A DNA stretch of 5,190 nucleotides from Bryobacterales bacterium (GCA_025462985.1 JAOAPP010000468.1:1-5190); one strand, 5' to 3'. Shown: positions 1 to 5,190, counted from the first letter of the stretch. The notes: generated from the sequence alone by a model not told the origin. Numbers and translations are program-made.

Positions 1-781
1 GCGGGTCGCGCTGAATGGATTTAAGGATCGTCACCAATGCGTCGACGTCGCTGCGCTTCAATGCGGCCGAGCCCTGCAGCTGCGGAGCAAAATTCACAAG
101 AACCTTGACGTTCAGGCCCTGGCCGGACGGTTTACCGGCGCGTTCGGATGTTTCGTTGAAAAAGGCTGTGACCGGGGACTCGGAGATGTTGTTGGGCTTG
201 ATAAAGAGTGGAATCGACTTCTCCCTAGAATTGAATTGCGCCGCGACATCCCAGCCCGATGAGCAGATTCGCTCGCTACGATCCCGCATCAGCCAATCAA
301 AGTGATAACGGCCCTCCCCGATATCGATCACGCCCTGCAGGAAGGCATCGCCTTTCGCATCTTCCTCAATCCCGGGCAAATGGAAATGCTGGACGAAGTA
401 GCTGGAGTGAGCACGATCCCCTTCCGGGTAGACACGAAAGAGGACCGTCAGCAGGTCATTGCCCGATAGCTCTCTCAAAGGCACGTTGACGTCATACCCG
501 CTATGAAATCGCAGGTCGAATCCCAACTCTGGCTTTCGCTCCGTCACGGTACAAGGGATATCCCTCCGTCCCGATTCCGCTTCGAGAGCGGCCTGGTCGG
601 AAGGCATCAGGTTCACTGCCTCGCCAGGCTCGGCCGGCCGGAGTGCGATCTGCGCCTGTCCGTTCGGAATGGTAAGCAGCGCAATACAAAGAACAAGACT
701 GACTGGCGCCTGGCTCAGAGTCAGTCTCCGGAAGTTCCGGCTAGCCACAGGCGAACACGATCCTAATAACCGCGATGCCAT
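1..781 (-). CDS. Exported protein of unknown function (N-terminal part, cut by window edge)
   Basis: The minus-strand frame is open from ATG 781 to the left edge, giving 260 codons with no stop seen. I do not recognise the family. Residues about 16-44 look like a Sec-type signal peptide: a basic stretch (R15, R18, R19), a hydrophobic core SLVLCIALLTI, and a possible cleavage site after GQA (residue 43). The n-region is unusually long. The mature part is soluble and mixed alpha/beta in character, with no membrane segment. Two cysteines (C77 in IPCTVT, C173 in RICSSGW) could form a disulfide. Recognisable stretches are VLFRVYPEGDRAHSSYFVQHF (near 114-133, His- and Tyr-rich) and GEGRYHFDWLMRDRSERICS (155-174). 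The end visible here (LKRSDVDALVTILKSIQ) looks like the start of another domain. I chose ATG 781 because GGGGGA lies just upstream; an in-frame ATG at 850 would add 23 residues but has no ribosome site. Coding is supported by the continuous frame and signal peptide; function is unknown. Confidence 0.8.
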   Translation of the reverse strand, partial: MASRLLGSCSPVASRNFRRLTLSQAPVSLVLCIALLTIPNGQAQIALRPAEPGEAVNLMPSDQAALEAESGRRDIPCTVTERKPELGFDLRFHSGYDVNVPLRELSGNDLLTVLFRVYPEGDRAHSSYFVQHFHLPGIEEDAKGDAFLQGVIDIGEGRYHFDWLMRDRSERICSSGWDVAAQFNSREKSIPLFIKPNNISESPVTAFFNETSERAGKPSGQGLNVKVLVNFAPQLQGSAALKRSDVDALVTILKSIQRDP

Positions 782-799
782 AATCCCCCAACTCAAATC

Positions 800-805
800 G
801 TTATA
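800..805 (-). promoter_or_regulatory. Candidate -10 element for the exported-protein gene
   Basis: Read on the minus strand this is TATAAC, close to the sigma-70 -10 consensus. It lies 18 nt upstream of the ATG at 781, which would leave a very short leader just containing the GGGGGA ribosome site. No good TTGACA-like -35 sits 16-18 nt upstream, so the call is weak. A second -10-like CATAAT lies further upstream at 834-839 (minus), also without a clear -35. Confidence 0.25.
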
Positions 806-920
806 CGAAACCGGTCGGAACGACAGCTTACTAATTATGCGCCAATCCATCTGAAGTGGCTGCTCAGAAATCAAGACTCAGAAGGAATTCTTAACATTTC
901 TTAGTTCCGGCTGTACTGGG

Positions 921-974
921 AGGACCACCAGTCCTGGAGAGCTCTTCAGCGGCGGTTATCCCGCCTCCGGCCGG
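921..974. repeat. Cluster of four short dyads upstream of ssb
   Basis: Four inverted repeats stand in a row in the ssb upstream region. They are AGGAC/GTCCT with a 5-nt loop (921-935), the palindrome AGAGCTCT (938-945), GGCGG/CCGCC with loop TTATC (951-965), and the palindrome CCGGCCGG (967-974). They could fold in the ssb leader RNA or be protein-binding sites. None is followed by a T-run, so they do not look like a terminator. GC-rich DNA produces short dyads by chance; only their density is suggestive. Confidence 0.35.
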
Positions 975-994
975 CGATGGCTGTGTTACAGTGC

Positions 995-1000
995 GAGAGG
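995..1000 (+). promoter_or_regulatory. Ribosome binding site of ssb
   Basis: GAGAGG stands 2 nt before ATG 1003. The spacing is short but this is the only purine-rich Shine-Dalgarno-like element near the start. It lies inside the longer reading that would begin at GTG 991, which favours ATG 1003 as the true start. Confidence 0.5.
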
Positions 1001-1002
1001 TT

Positions 1003-1497
1003 ATGGCTTCCAGAAGCGTAAATAAAGTTCTTTTGATTGGCAATTTGGGCCGCGATGCGGAAACCAAATACACTCCTTCCGGCGCATCGGTCACACGTTT
1101 CGCGGTGGCTACGACTCGCAGCTGGAAAGATCAACAGACAAACGAGTGGAAGGAAGAAACTAACTGGACCAATGTGGTGCTGTGGCGGCAGGAAAATGTC
1201 GCCAACTATCTGACCAAGGGAAAGCAGATCTACGTCGAAGGACGCCTCCAGACCAGGAGCTACGACGACAAGGACGGGAAGAAGGTCTACGCGACCGAAG
1301 TAGTCGCTGACGAGGTCATCCTCCTCGGCGGGCGGGGCGAGGCTGCGCCGTCCGGCTTAGAGGGTGGCGGGCCCGCCCGCGGAGCCTCTCGTCCACAAAG
1401 CATCCCGAGACCGGCTGCAGGCGGCGGTGGCCAGAACCCGGCTGAAGAGGATCCGTTTGGTGGAATGGGCGTCAACGACGATGACGTCCCGTTCTAA
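1003..1497 (+). CDS. ssb: Single-stranded DNA-binding protein
   Basis: This gene encodes a 164-residue SSB, which coats single-stranded DNA during replication, recombination and repair and recruits partner proteins through its C-terminal tip. The OB fold spans residues about 4-109: it opens with SVNKVLLIGNLGRDAETKYT, and continues through ASVTRFAVATTRSW, the NWTNVVLWRQ strand typical of SSB, and GKQIYVEGRLQTRSY. Residues about 110-149 form a Gly/Pro/Ala-rich disordered linker. The last residues, DDDVPF, are the conserved acidic tip ending in Pro-Phe that binds other DNA-metabolism proteins. Length is normal for bacterial SSB. The start at ATG 1003 gives the canonical MASRSVNKV beginning; a GTG at 991 would add only MREV. 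The gene stands alone here: a divergent gene lies upstream and a convergent small gene begins its stop codon 13 bp downstream. There is no rpsF or rpsR neighbour. A LexA box is not apparent. Confidence 0.97.
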   Translation: MASRSVNKVLLIGNLGRDAETKYTPSGASVTRFAVATTRSWKDQQTNEWKEETNWTNVVLWRQENVANYLTKGKQIYVEGRLQTRSYDDKDGKKVYATEVVADEVILLGGRGEAAPSGLEGGGPARGASRPQSIPRPAAGGGGQNPAEEDPFGGMGVNDDDVPF

Positions 1498-1510
1498 ACG
1501 GCGAGCCGCT

Positions 1511-1678
1511 TTACTTTTGACCGCCCGAACCGGCGCCCTGACTCCTACTTTGCTCTTTCTGCTTCAGATCCTCTTCGACTGTTTCCAGGTCGCCTTCTGC
1601 CTGCGACGGAATCGGACGTTGTTCAGCCGCAAGGTTGGCGTCCCGCATATTTGGGTCTGACTTTTGGTTTTCGCTCAT
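1511..1678 (-). CDS. Small hydrophilic protein of unknown function
   Basis: A 55-residue reading frame starts at ATG 1678 and ends at TAA 1511. The protein is strongly hydrophilic, rich in Glu, Gln, Asp, Lys, Ser and Gly, and has no aromatic residue, Cys or His. Residues about 27-44 (AEGDLETVEEDLKQKEQS) could form one amphipathic helix; the ends look disordered, with a GAGSGGQK tail. No signal peptide or membrane segment is present. It lies 51 bp after galM on the same strand, so it may be co-transcribed with the sugar operon, and it converges with ssb. The ribosome site is weak (GTGGG just before the ATG). A TTG at 1696 in frame would add six residues. Support for coding is the codon pattern, the tidy fit between two genes and the lack of overlap. 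I do not recognise the family; it could still be a chance frame. Confidence 0.55.
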   Translation of the reverse strand: MSENQKSDPNMRDANLAAEQRPIPSQAEGDLETVEEDLKQKEQSRSQGAGSGGQK

Positions 1679-1686
1679 GCCCACAT

Positions 1687-1705
1687 AGACTGACAATACA
1701 GACTG
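1687..1705. repeat. Short direct repeat before the small gene
   Basis: AGACTG occurs at 1687-1692 and again at 1700-1705, with similar flanking bases (ACATAGACTG and ATACAGACTG), a period of 13 bp. It sits between galM and the start of the 55-residue gene. It may be a remnant duplication or a binding site; nothing else supports a role. Confidence 0.25.
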
Positions 1706-1712
1706 GCAGTTT

Positions 1713-1729
1713 CACCGGGCACCGGGCAC
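1713..1729. repeat. Tandem 7-bp repeat directly after galM
   Basis: CACCGGGCACCGGGCAC contains two exact tandem copies of ACCGGGC plus a partial third. It abuts the galM stop codon on its 3' side. In the transcript it reads GTGCCCGGTGCCCGGTG, where CCGG can pair with the next CCGG across a 3-nt loop. It has too few copies to be called a satellite, and no T-run follows, so it is not a classic terminator. Confidence 0.5.
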
Positions 1730-2794
1730 TTAACTTTCGACGGCGAAGCGAAACAACGTAGAAGCCCGGTACTCCTGGCCCGGAGCAAGCTCGGCCGAGG
1801 GAAACTCCGGGTGATTCGGCGTGTCCGGAAAGTGCTGCGTTTCCAGACAGAATCCGGTACGGAATCCGTACGTCACGCCGCCTTTTCCCTTGATGCTGCC
1901 GTCCAAATGATTTCCCGTGTAGAATTGAACGCCGGGCTGGGTGGTAAACACTTCAAGGACACGGCCTGAAGTCGGTTCCGCAACGCGCGCTGCCAGCATG
2001 AGTCCGTCGCCAGTTCGATTCAGCGCGAAATTGTGGTCGTAGCCGATCCCGAGTTTCAGCTGCTCATTCTTCTCGTCGATGCGCTCACCGACCCGTGTCG
2101 GCTGGCGGAAATCGAATGGGGTGCCCTCGACGCTCTTTAATTCACCGGTTGGAATCAGGTTTTGATCCACAGGCGTGAAGCGGTCCGCATGTATCGTGAC
2201 GACATGGTCGAGCACGTTTCCTTTGCCCTGCCCAGATAGATCGAAATACGAGTGATTGGTCAGATTCAGAACGGTCTTGCGGTCCGTTTTGGCGAAGTAT
2301 TCAAGACGAAGCTCGTTTCCGTCAGTCAGCTGATAAATCACGCGCACATCGAGATTACCTGGATATCCGTCCTCGCCATCGGGACTGAGATAGCGCAGTT
2401 CCAGTGCCGGGACTCCGTCCAAGGAGGTTTCGAAGGGAGTCCAAACCACCTTGTCGAAGCCTTTGATGCCACCATGGAGCGAGTTGGAACCGTCATTTGC
2501 TGCGAGTTTATACGTCTGGCCATCGAGCACAAATTGTGCGCCGGCAATGCGATTTGCACAACGGCCGACGAGGGCTCCGAAGTACGGATTCTTTGCCAGA
2601 TACCCATCGAGATTGTCGAAGCCGAGGGCCACATCGTCCAGCTCTCCATTCCGGTCCGGCGCCAGCAGCTTTACCACTCTGCCGCCGAAGTTGGTGATAG
2701 AAGCTTCAATGCCATTGGCATTGGTGAAGGTGTAGAGAGAGATTTGTTCGCCGGAAGGAAGAGTTCCGAAGGCTCGCTTTGTCAGATTACTCAT
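1730..2794 (-). CDS. galM: Aldose 1-epimerase (galactose mutarotase)
   Basis: This gene encodes a 354-residue cytoplasmic mutarotase that interconverts the alpha and beta anomers of aldoses such as galactose or glucose. The whole beta-sandwich family pattern is present: ITNFGGRVVKLLAPD (33-47), GRCANRIAG (77-85, substrate-binding R82), NSLHGG (104-109, H107), NLTNHSYFDLSG (177-188, H181 as general acid), GYDHNF (251-256, D253 sugar-binding), TTQPGVQFYTGN (284-295) and CLETQHFPD (316-324, E318 as general base). All expected catalytic residues are therefore intact, and the length is typical. I chose ATG 2794 because it gives the usual GalM N-terminus and follows the oxidoreductase stop by 13 bp; the frame stays open upstream to 2911, but that would overlap the neighbour. 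A weak GGGA precedes the ATG. No Leloir genes (galK, galT, galE) are nearby, so the sugar is unknown. Lack of a signal peptide suggests action in the cytoplasm. Confidence 0.95.
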   Translation of the reverse strand: MSNLTKRAFGTLPSGEQISLYTFTNANGIEASITNFGGRVVKLLAPDRNGELDDVALGFDNLDGYLAKNPYFGALVGRCANRIAGAQFVLDGQTYKLAANDGSNSLHGGIKGFDKVVWTPFETSLDGVPALELRYLSPDGEDGYPGNLDVRVIYQLTDGNELRLEYFAKTDRKTVLNLTNHSYFDLSGQGKGNVLDHVVTIHADRFTPVDQNLIPTGELKSVEGTPFDFRQPTRVGERIDEKNEQLKLGIGYDHNFALNRTGDGLMLAARVAEPTSGRVLEVFTTQPGVQFYTGNHLDGSIKGKGGVTYGFRTGFCLETQHFPDTPNHPEFPSAELAPGQEYRASTLFRFAVES

Positions 2795-2807
2795 TTGTCC
2801 CAATCGC

Positions 2808-3971
2808 TCAGCTGCGCTGTTGAGGCCAGGCGACCTTTTCTCCTTTATGGAACGCGAGGTTTCCAATGTGGCCAGCTCGGGCGGCTGCCACACCAGCCTC
2901 AACGGGTGCATTGGGCTGCTTGCGCGAACGTACGCAGTCGAAGAAGTTGCGCATGTGCGTGATGGTGCCGTCTTCGATACTGTGCTCGCTCAATGCCGGG
3001 TTTTGGACGCGACGACCTTCCCGGTAGATTTCAAATCCGCTGCGAGTGAGCTTCAGAGTGCCCGTCGTACCGCGAAACTCCAGGCCGCCGTCATCGACGG
3101 ATGAGACCATGGTCCCCTCGTAACCAACCTCAAAACCCGGATAGCGAAAGGCCGACTGGATCGTATCGGGACACTGCCACTGATCAAAAACGTAGGTGTC
3201 GCCCATTGTCTGTGCCACTTGAGGAGCGTCGGTCTTCATGGCCCAATGCACCACGTCGATCCAATGGGCAAAGAGGTCGGTCATGGCGCCGCCGCCGAAG
3301 TCCCAGAACCAGCGCCATCGCCGATACTTCTCCTCCGTGAAAGGCTGCTGCGGCGCAGAACCCAGCCATCGCTTCCAATCCAACAGCCCGGTATCGATTG
3401 GCTTAACGGAGTCATGCCCTTGATAGTTCTGATACCAGTAGGTTCGAACTTGCGTGATGCGTCCGATGTTGCCGCCCTGAATCAATTCGACAGCGCTTTG
3501 AAAATGAACCCAACTGCGCTGCTGCATTCCGCATTGCAGGATGCGATTGGAGCTTCTGACGGCTCTGATCAGCGCGTCGCCTTCGTCAACGGTGTGCGTG
3601 ACCGGCTTCTCAACATAAACGTCCTTGCCGGCGGCAAGCGCATCGGAGGCCATGCGGACGTGCCAGTGGTCGGGCGCGGCAATGATAACGGCATCGACGT
3701 CTGGCTTGGCAAGCAGTTCCTTGTAGTCCAGGTGAGTGCTTGCGGTCTCATTCGTGCGAGCGCGCAGCTCGTCCCGCCGCGGCTCGTACACATCACAGCC
3801 GGCCACAATTCGGGCTCCGCCGGCCTGATCGGCCGCGTCGAGCAAGGCGCGCATTCGGCCGCCGCACCCGACAGCGCCAATTCGGATGGTGTCATTGGCC
3901 GCCGAAGCGCGGCTTGCCGCGGCGGCCGTGAGACCGCTGGCCACAAGAAACTGTCGTCGGTTTGGTTCCAT
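2808..3971 (-). CDS. Gfo/Idh/MocA-family oxidoreductase with Tat signal
   Basis: This 387-residue protein belongs to the NAD(P)-dependent Gfo/Idh/MocA dehydrogenases, which act on sugars, inositols or their derivatives. Residues 1-25 form a twin-arginine signal (NRRQFLVASG, then an alanine-rich stretch ending ASA), so the folded, cofactor-loaded enzyme is probably exported. The Rossmann domain follows from residue 29: IRIGAVGCGGRM (dinucleotide-binding turn), a strand ending in GCD (58-60) where D60 would contact the adenosine ribose, the AAPDHWH segment (98-104) and the family hallmark EKP (121-123; K122 likely catalytic). The C-terminal domain carries the GGGAMTDLFAHWIDV segment (226-240), where D232 and H236 fit the Gly-Gly-x3-Asp-x3-His pattern of this family. 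It is the first gene of a probable operon with galM, 13 bp downstream. Many secreted members occur in Acidobacteria, Planctomycetes and Bacteroidetes. The substrate cannot be deduced. The start at ATG 3971 is set by the Tat motif; no strong ribosome site is visible. Confidence 0.93.
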   Translation of the reverse strand: MEPNRRQFLVASGLTAAAASRASAANDTIRIGAVGCGGRMRALLDAADQAGGARIVAGCDVYEPRRDELRARTNETASTHLDYKELLAKPDVDAVIIAAPDHWHVRMASDALAAGKDVYVEKPVTHTVDEGDALIRAVRSSNRILQCGMQQRSWVHFQSAVELIQGGNIGRITQVRTYWYQNYQGHDSVKPIDTGLLDWKRWLGSAPQQPFTEEKYRRWRWFWDFGGGAMTDLFAHWIDVVHWAMKTDAPQVAQTMGDTYVFDQWQCPDTIQSAFRYPGFEVGYEGTMVSSVDDGGLEFRGTTGTLKLTRSGFEIYREGRRVQNPALSEHSIEDGTITHMRNFFDCVRSRKQPNAPVEAGVAAARAGHIGNLAFHKGEKVAWPQQRS

Positions 3972-3999
3972 AAACGCGAGTTAGCCCGCAACACAAGAT

Positions 4000-4005
4000 T
4001 CTATA
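4000..4005 (-). promoter_or_regulatory. Candidate -10 element of the oxidoreductase-galM operon
   Basis: Read on the minus strand this is TATAGA, overlapping a second possible hexamer TAGAAT (4003-3998). It lies about 28 nt before the ATG at 3971. The -35 position matches poorly, and the 12-bp palindrome at 4013-4024 falls between the two, which would suit a promoter controlled by a DNA-binding regulator. Evidence is weak. Confidence 0.25.
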
Positions 4006-4012
4006 TGCAGAC

Positions 4013-4024
4013 GATTTGCAAATC
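4013..4024. promoter_or_regulatory. Perfect 12-bp palindrome, candidate operator
   Basis: GATTTGCAAATC is exactly self-complementary. It lies in the divergent spacer between the oxidoreductase operon and the glutamine synthetase gene, close to the likely oxidoreductase promoter. A related imperfect dyad, TTGC-ATAA-GCAA, follows at 4046-4057, so the word GCAAAT recurs at 4018-4023 and 4054-4059. The arrangement resembles a pair of sites for a dimeric regulator. The regulator is unknown and no regulator gene is in the window. Confidence 0.4.
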
Positions 4025-4072
4025 CTGATCCGATCCATAAAAACATTGCATAAGCAAATTGACTTCTCTGCT

Positions 4073-4100
4073 TTGCCGTTGCGGATCTGTCCTTCATAAT
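4073..4100 (+). promoter_or_regulatory. Candidate sigma-70 promoter of the glutamine synthetase gene
   Basis: TTGCCG (4073-4078) and CATAAT (4095-4100) are separated by 16 nt, a workable -35/-10 pair. Transcription would start near 4107, giving a leader of about 105 nt. No convincing sigma-54 site of the TGGCAC-N5-TTGC type is visible in the spacer. A better -35-like TTGACT at 4059-4064 has no matching -10 at 17 nt. Confidence 0.4.
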
Positions 4101-4116
4101 TAGAGATTAGTCGAAA

Positions 4117-4177
4117 TGCTGGCTGAACGTCGCCAGCGCTCATGTCTGCGCTTGCATCTGGTTCCGCCATGCCAGCA
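4117..4177 (+). promoter_or_regulatory. Glutamine synthetase leader with two competing hairpins
   Basis: TGCTGGC at 4117-4123 can pair with GCCAGC at 4132-4137 (six pairs, 8-nt loop), or with GCCAGCA at 4171-4177 (seven pairs, long loop). The two foldings exclude each other. A third stem, AGCGC (4135-4139) with GCGCT (4148-4152), competes with the first hairpin and is compatible with the long one. Closer to the gene, TTGG (4193-4196) can pair with CCAA (4201-4204), which touches the ribosome site. Such alternatives are typical of RNA leaders that control expression, but I do not recognise a known riboswitch class. Confidence 0.35.
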
Positions 4178-4202
4178 CAGTTCATCAGCGAGTTGGCTAA
4201 CC

Positions 4203-4208
4203 AAGGAG
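4203..4208 (+). promoter_or_regulatory. Ribosome binding site of the glutamine synthetase gene
   Basis: AAGGAG lies 4 nt before ATG 4213 and is the strongest Shine-Dalgarno match in the window. It fixes the start of the gene, including its N-terminal extension. Its first two bases can be drawn into the small TTGG/CCAA hairpin. Confidence 0.8.
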
Positions 4209-4212
4209 CAGA

Positions 4213-5190
4213 ATGTCGAACGAATTGCATAACCGGCTCGAACTGCCGTATGGCGAACTGGAAGAGCTGAACCTCAAGGCTAAGGAAGAGCGCAGCAAAC
4301 GTATTCCGATCCACAAGATTCAGGAAGAACGCCTCAAGTACCTGACCGACGAAAAGCGAATCAAGGCTGTCACAGTTCTCTTCAGCGATCTCGAAGGCCG
4401 GCTGCACATGCTGGATTATGACAAGAAGTTTCTTGTCAAGAGCTGGGACAACCTCACGTTTGATGGCTCTTCCATTCGTGGCTTTACCGCGCAGCGGGAG
4501 AGCGACCTGCGCTTAGGAATGGACTGGAGCGCTTTCTTTTGGGCGCCCTGCGACGTCTTCGGAAGCGGGAAGGTTCTTATCTTCGGCCAAGTCATCGACA
4601 AGGATGGCAGTCCCTATGCCGGCGATATTCGAGGCGTGTTGAAAGCCTATGCAGACGGGCTTCATGAGAAGCAAGGCTACACCCTCAACGCTGCGAATGA
4701 AATTGAAGGCTTCCTGTTCAAGGGCGTCGACGCGGAGCGCCACTTCCACCAAAATCTTCGATTCGACTACGTGAACACGGGCGGATACTATCACTCTCTT
4801 CCGGGAGATCCGCTGCGCGAATTCATCGATCGAGTTGCCGAAGTGCAGCGGGCGATGGGCTTCCAGAACGAGAAAGACCATCCCGAAGTCGCCCCGTCTC
4901 AATTCGAGATCAACTATGAATACGGAGAAGTGGTCTCCGCTGCCGATCAGATTCAGATGTATAAGCTGATCTGCCGCCAGGTGGCAACCAGGATGGGTTA
5001 TACCGCCAGCTTTCTTCCAAAGCCGGTGGTGGGCGTGAACGGCAGCGGGATGCACACGAACATCTCCATCAGCAAGGGCAAGAAGAACCTGATGTGGGAC
5101 CCGAAGGGGCAGGAGAAGCTGAGCACCTTTGGATGGGGGTTCATTGACAAGATCCTGACCCACGGCAACGACCTGTGCCTGCTGCTGAAC
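4213..5190 (+). CDS. glnA: Glutamine synthetase, type I-like (N-terminal part, cut by window edge)
   Basis: The visible 326 residues belong to a type I glutamine synthetase, which makes glutamine from glutamate, ammonia and ATP in the cytoplasm as a dodecamer. After a charged N-terminal extension (about 1-45), the beta-grasp region appears (AVTVLFSDLEGRLHML, 52-67), then FDGSSIRGF (83-91). The catalytic domain shows EIEGFLF (163-169, metal ligands E163 and E165), HPEVAPSQFEI (223-233, ligands E225 and E232) and the ATP-binding signature KPVVGVNGSGMHTNIS (270-285, with H281). From memory of the E. coli enzyme, the extension is about 34 residues. About 20 residues are missing between the EIE and HPEVAP motifs, which fits the alpha subgroup that lacks the beta-type insertion. 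The glutamate-binding arginines and any adenylylation tyrosine lie beyond the window. ATG 4213 follows a good AAGGAG. The gene diverges from the oxidoreductase operon. A glutamine-synthetase-like ligase for another amine remains possible. Confidence 0.93.
   Translation, partial: MSNELHNRLELPYGELEELNLKAKEERSKRIPIHKIQEERLKYLTDEKRIKAVTVLFSDLEGRLHMLDYDKKFLVKSWDNLTFDGSSIRGFTAQRESDLRLGMDWSAFFWAPCDVFGSGKVLIFGQVIDKDGSPYAGDIRGVLKAYADGLHEKQGYTLNAANEIEGFLFKGVDAERHFHQNLRFDYVNTGGYYHSLPGDPLREFIDRVAEVQRAMGFQNEKDHPEVAPSQFEINYEYGEVVSAADQIQMYKLICRQVATRMGYTASFLPKPVVGVNGSGMHTNISISKGKKNLMWDPKGQEKLSTFGWGFIDKILTHGNDLCLLLN

Noticed and set aside
984..992. Extended -10-like TGTTACAGT just before ssb
   Set aside because: Transcription would start inside the ribosome site, leaving a leader of only about four bases.
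991..1002. GTG start for ssb, adding four residues
   Set aside because: The ribosome site GAGAGG lies inside this stretch and the family begins at MASRSVNKV, so ATG 1003 is preferred.
1499..1518. Possible terminator after ssb (CGGC-GA-GCCG followed by a T-rich run)
   Set aside because: The stem is only 3-4 bp with a 2-4-nt loop, and the T-rich run is broken by A and C and lies within the 3' end of the convergent small gene, so it is too weak to call.
2252..2962. Plus-strand open frame of 236 codons opposite galM
   Set aside because: It is antisense to an intact mutarotase with all catalytic residues and runs across the gene junction; no family features are seen.
3219..4028. Plus-strand open frame of 269 codons opposite the oxidoreductase gene
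   Set aside because: It lies antisense to a gene with clear family motifs over its full length; the translation shows no recognisable domain and is a shadow of GC-rich coding.
4121..4131. CGTTCA-like word on the minus strand, reminiscent of the glutamine riboswitch core
   Set aside because: It is on the strand opposite to the glutamine synthetase gene and the other conserved part (GGAAGTAGG-like) is absent; a chance match.
3892..4407. Minus-strand frame of 171 codons spanning the divergent spacer
   Set aside because: It covers the ends of two well-supported genes and the promoter region between them, with no recognisable domain.
4513..5163. Minus-strand open frame of 216 codons opposite the glutamine synthetase gene
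   Set aside because: It is antisense to the conserved catalytic domain and has no convincing start region.

Overview
The window reads as ordinary chromosomal DNA from a moderately GC-rich free-living bacterium. The gene styles suggest Acidobacteriota, perhaps a Bryobacterales/Solibacter-like lineage: a Tat-exported Gfo/Idh/MocA dehydrogenase next to a mutarotase, an unfamiliar secreted protein, an SSB with a Gly/Pro-rich linker, and a type I glutamine synthetase with an N-terminal extension. This placement is an inference from gene character, not from a marker gene. I see no insertion sequence, phage gene, CRISPR array, tRNA or rRNA.

Layout. Positions 1-781 (minus) hold the N-terminal 260 codons of an exported protein that I do not recognise; it runs off the left edge. 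A 221-bp divergent spacer rich in short dyads (782-1002) separates it from ssb (1003-1497, plus), which encodes single-stranded DNA-binding protein. ssb converges, with a 13-bp gap, on a minus-strand cluster read right to left: a Tat-signal oxidoreductase (3971-2808), aldose 1-epimerase galM (2794-1730) and a 55-residue hydrophilic small protein (1678-1511). The oxidoreductase and galM are 13 bp apart and very probably form an operon. The small gene follows galM after 51 bp and may be its third member.

A 241-bp divergent spacer (3972-4212) lies between the oxidoreductase and a type I glutamine synthetase gene (4213 onward, plus), which is cut by the right edge after 326 codons. This spacer contains a perfect 12-bp palindrome, a candidate promoter for the synthetase, and a leader of about 105 nt. 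One leader segment can pair with either of two downstream partners, which is the most interesting regulatory signal in the window.

How the genes work together. The oxidoreductase and galM suggest periplasmic oxidation of a sugar or polyol coupled to anomer interconversion in the cytoplasm, but the substrate cannot be read from sequence. ssb (DNA replication and repair) and the glutamine synthetase (ammonia assimilation) are core genes unrelated to that operon. No clearly new multi-gene system is present. The candidates for novelty are the unknown exported protein, the small protein, the glutamine synthetase N-terminal extension and the glutamine synthetase leader.
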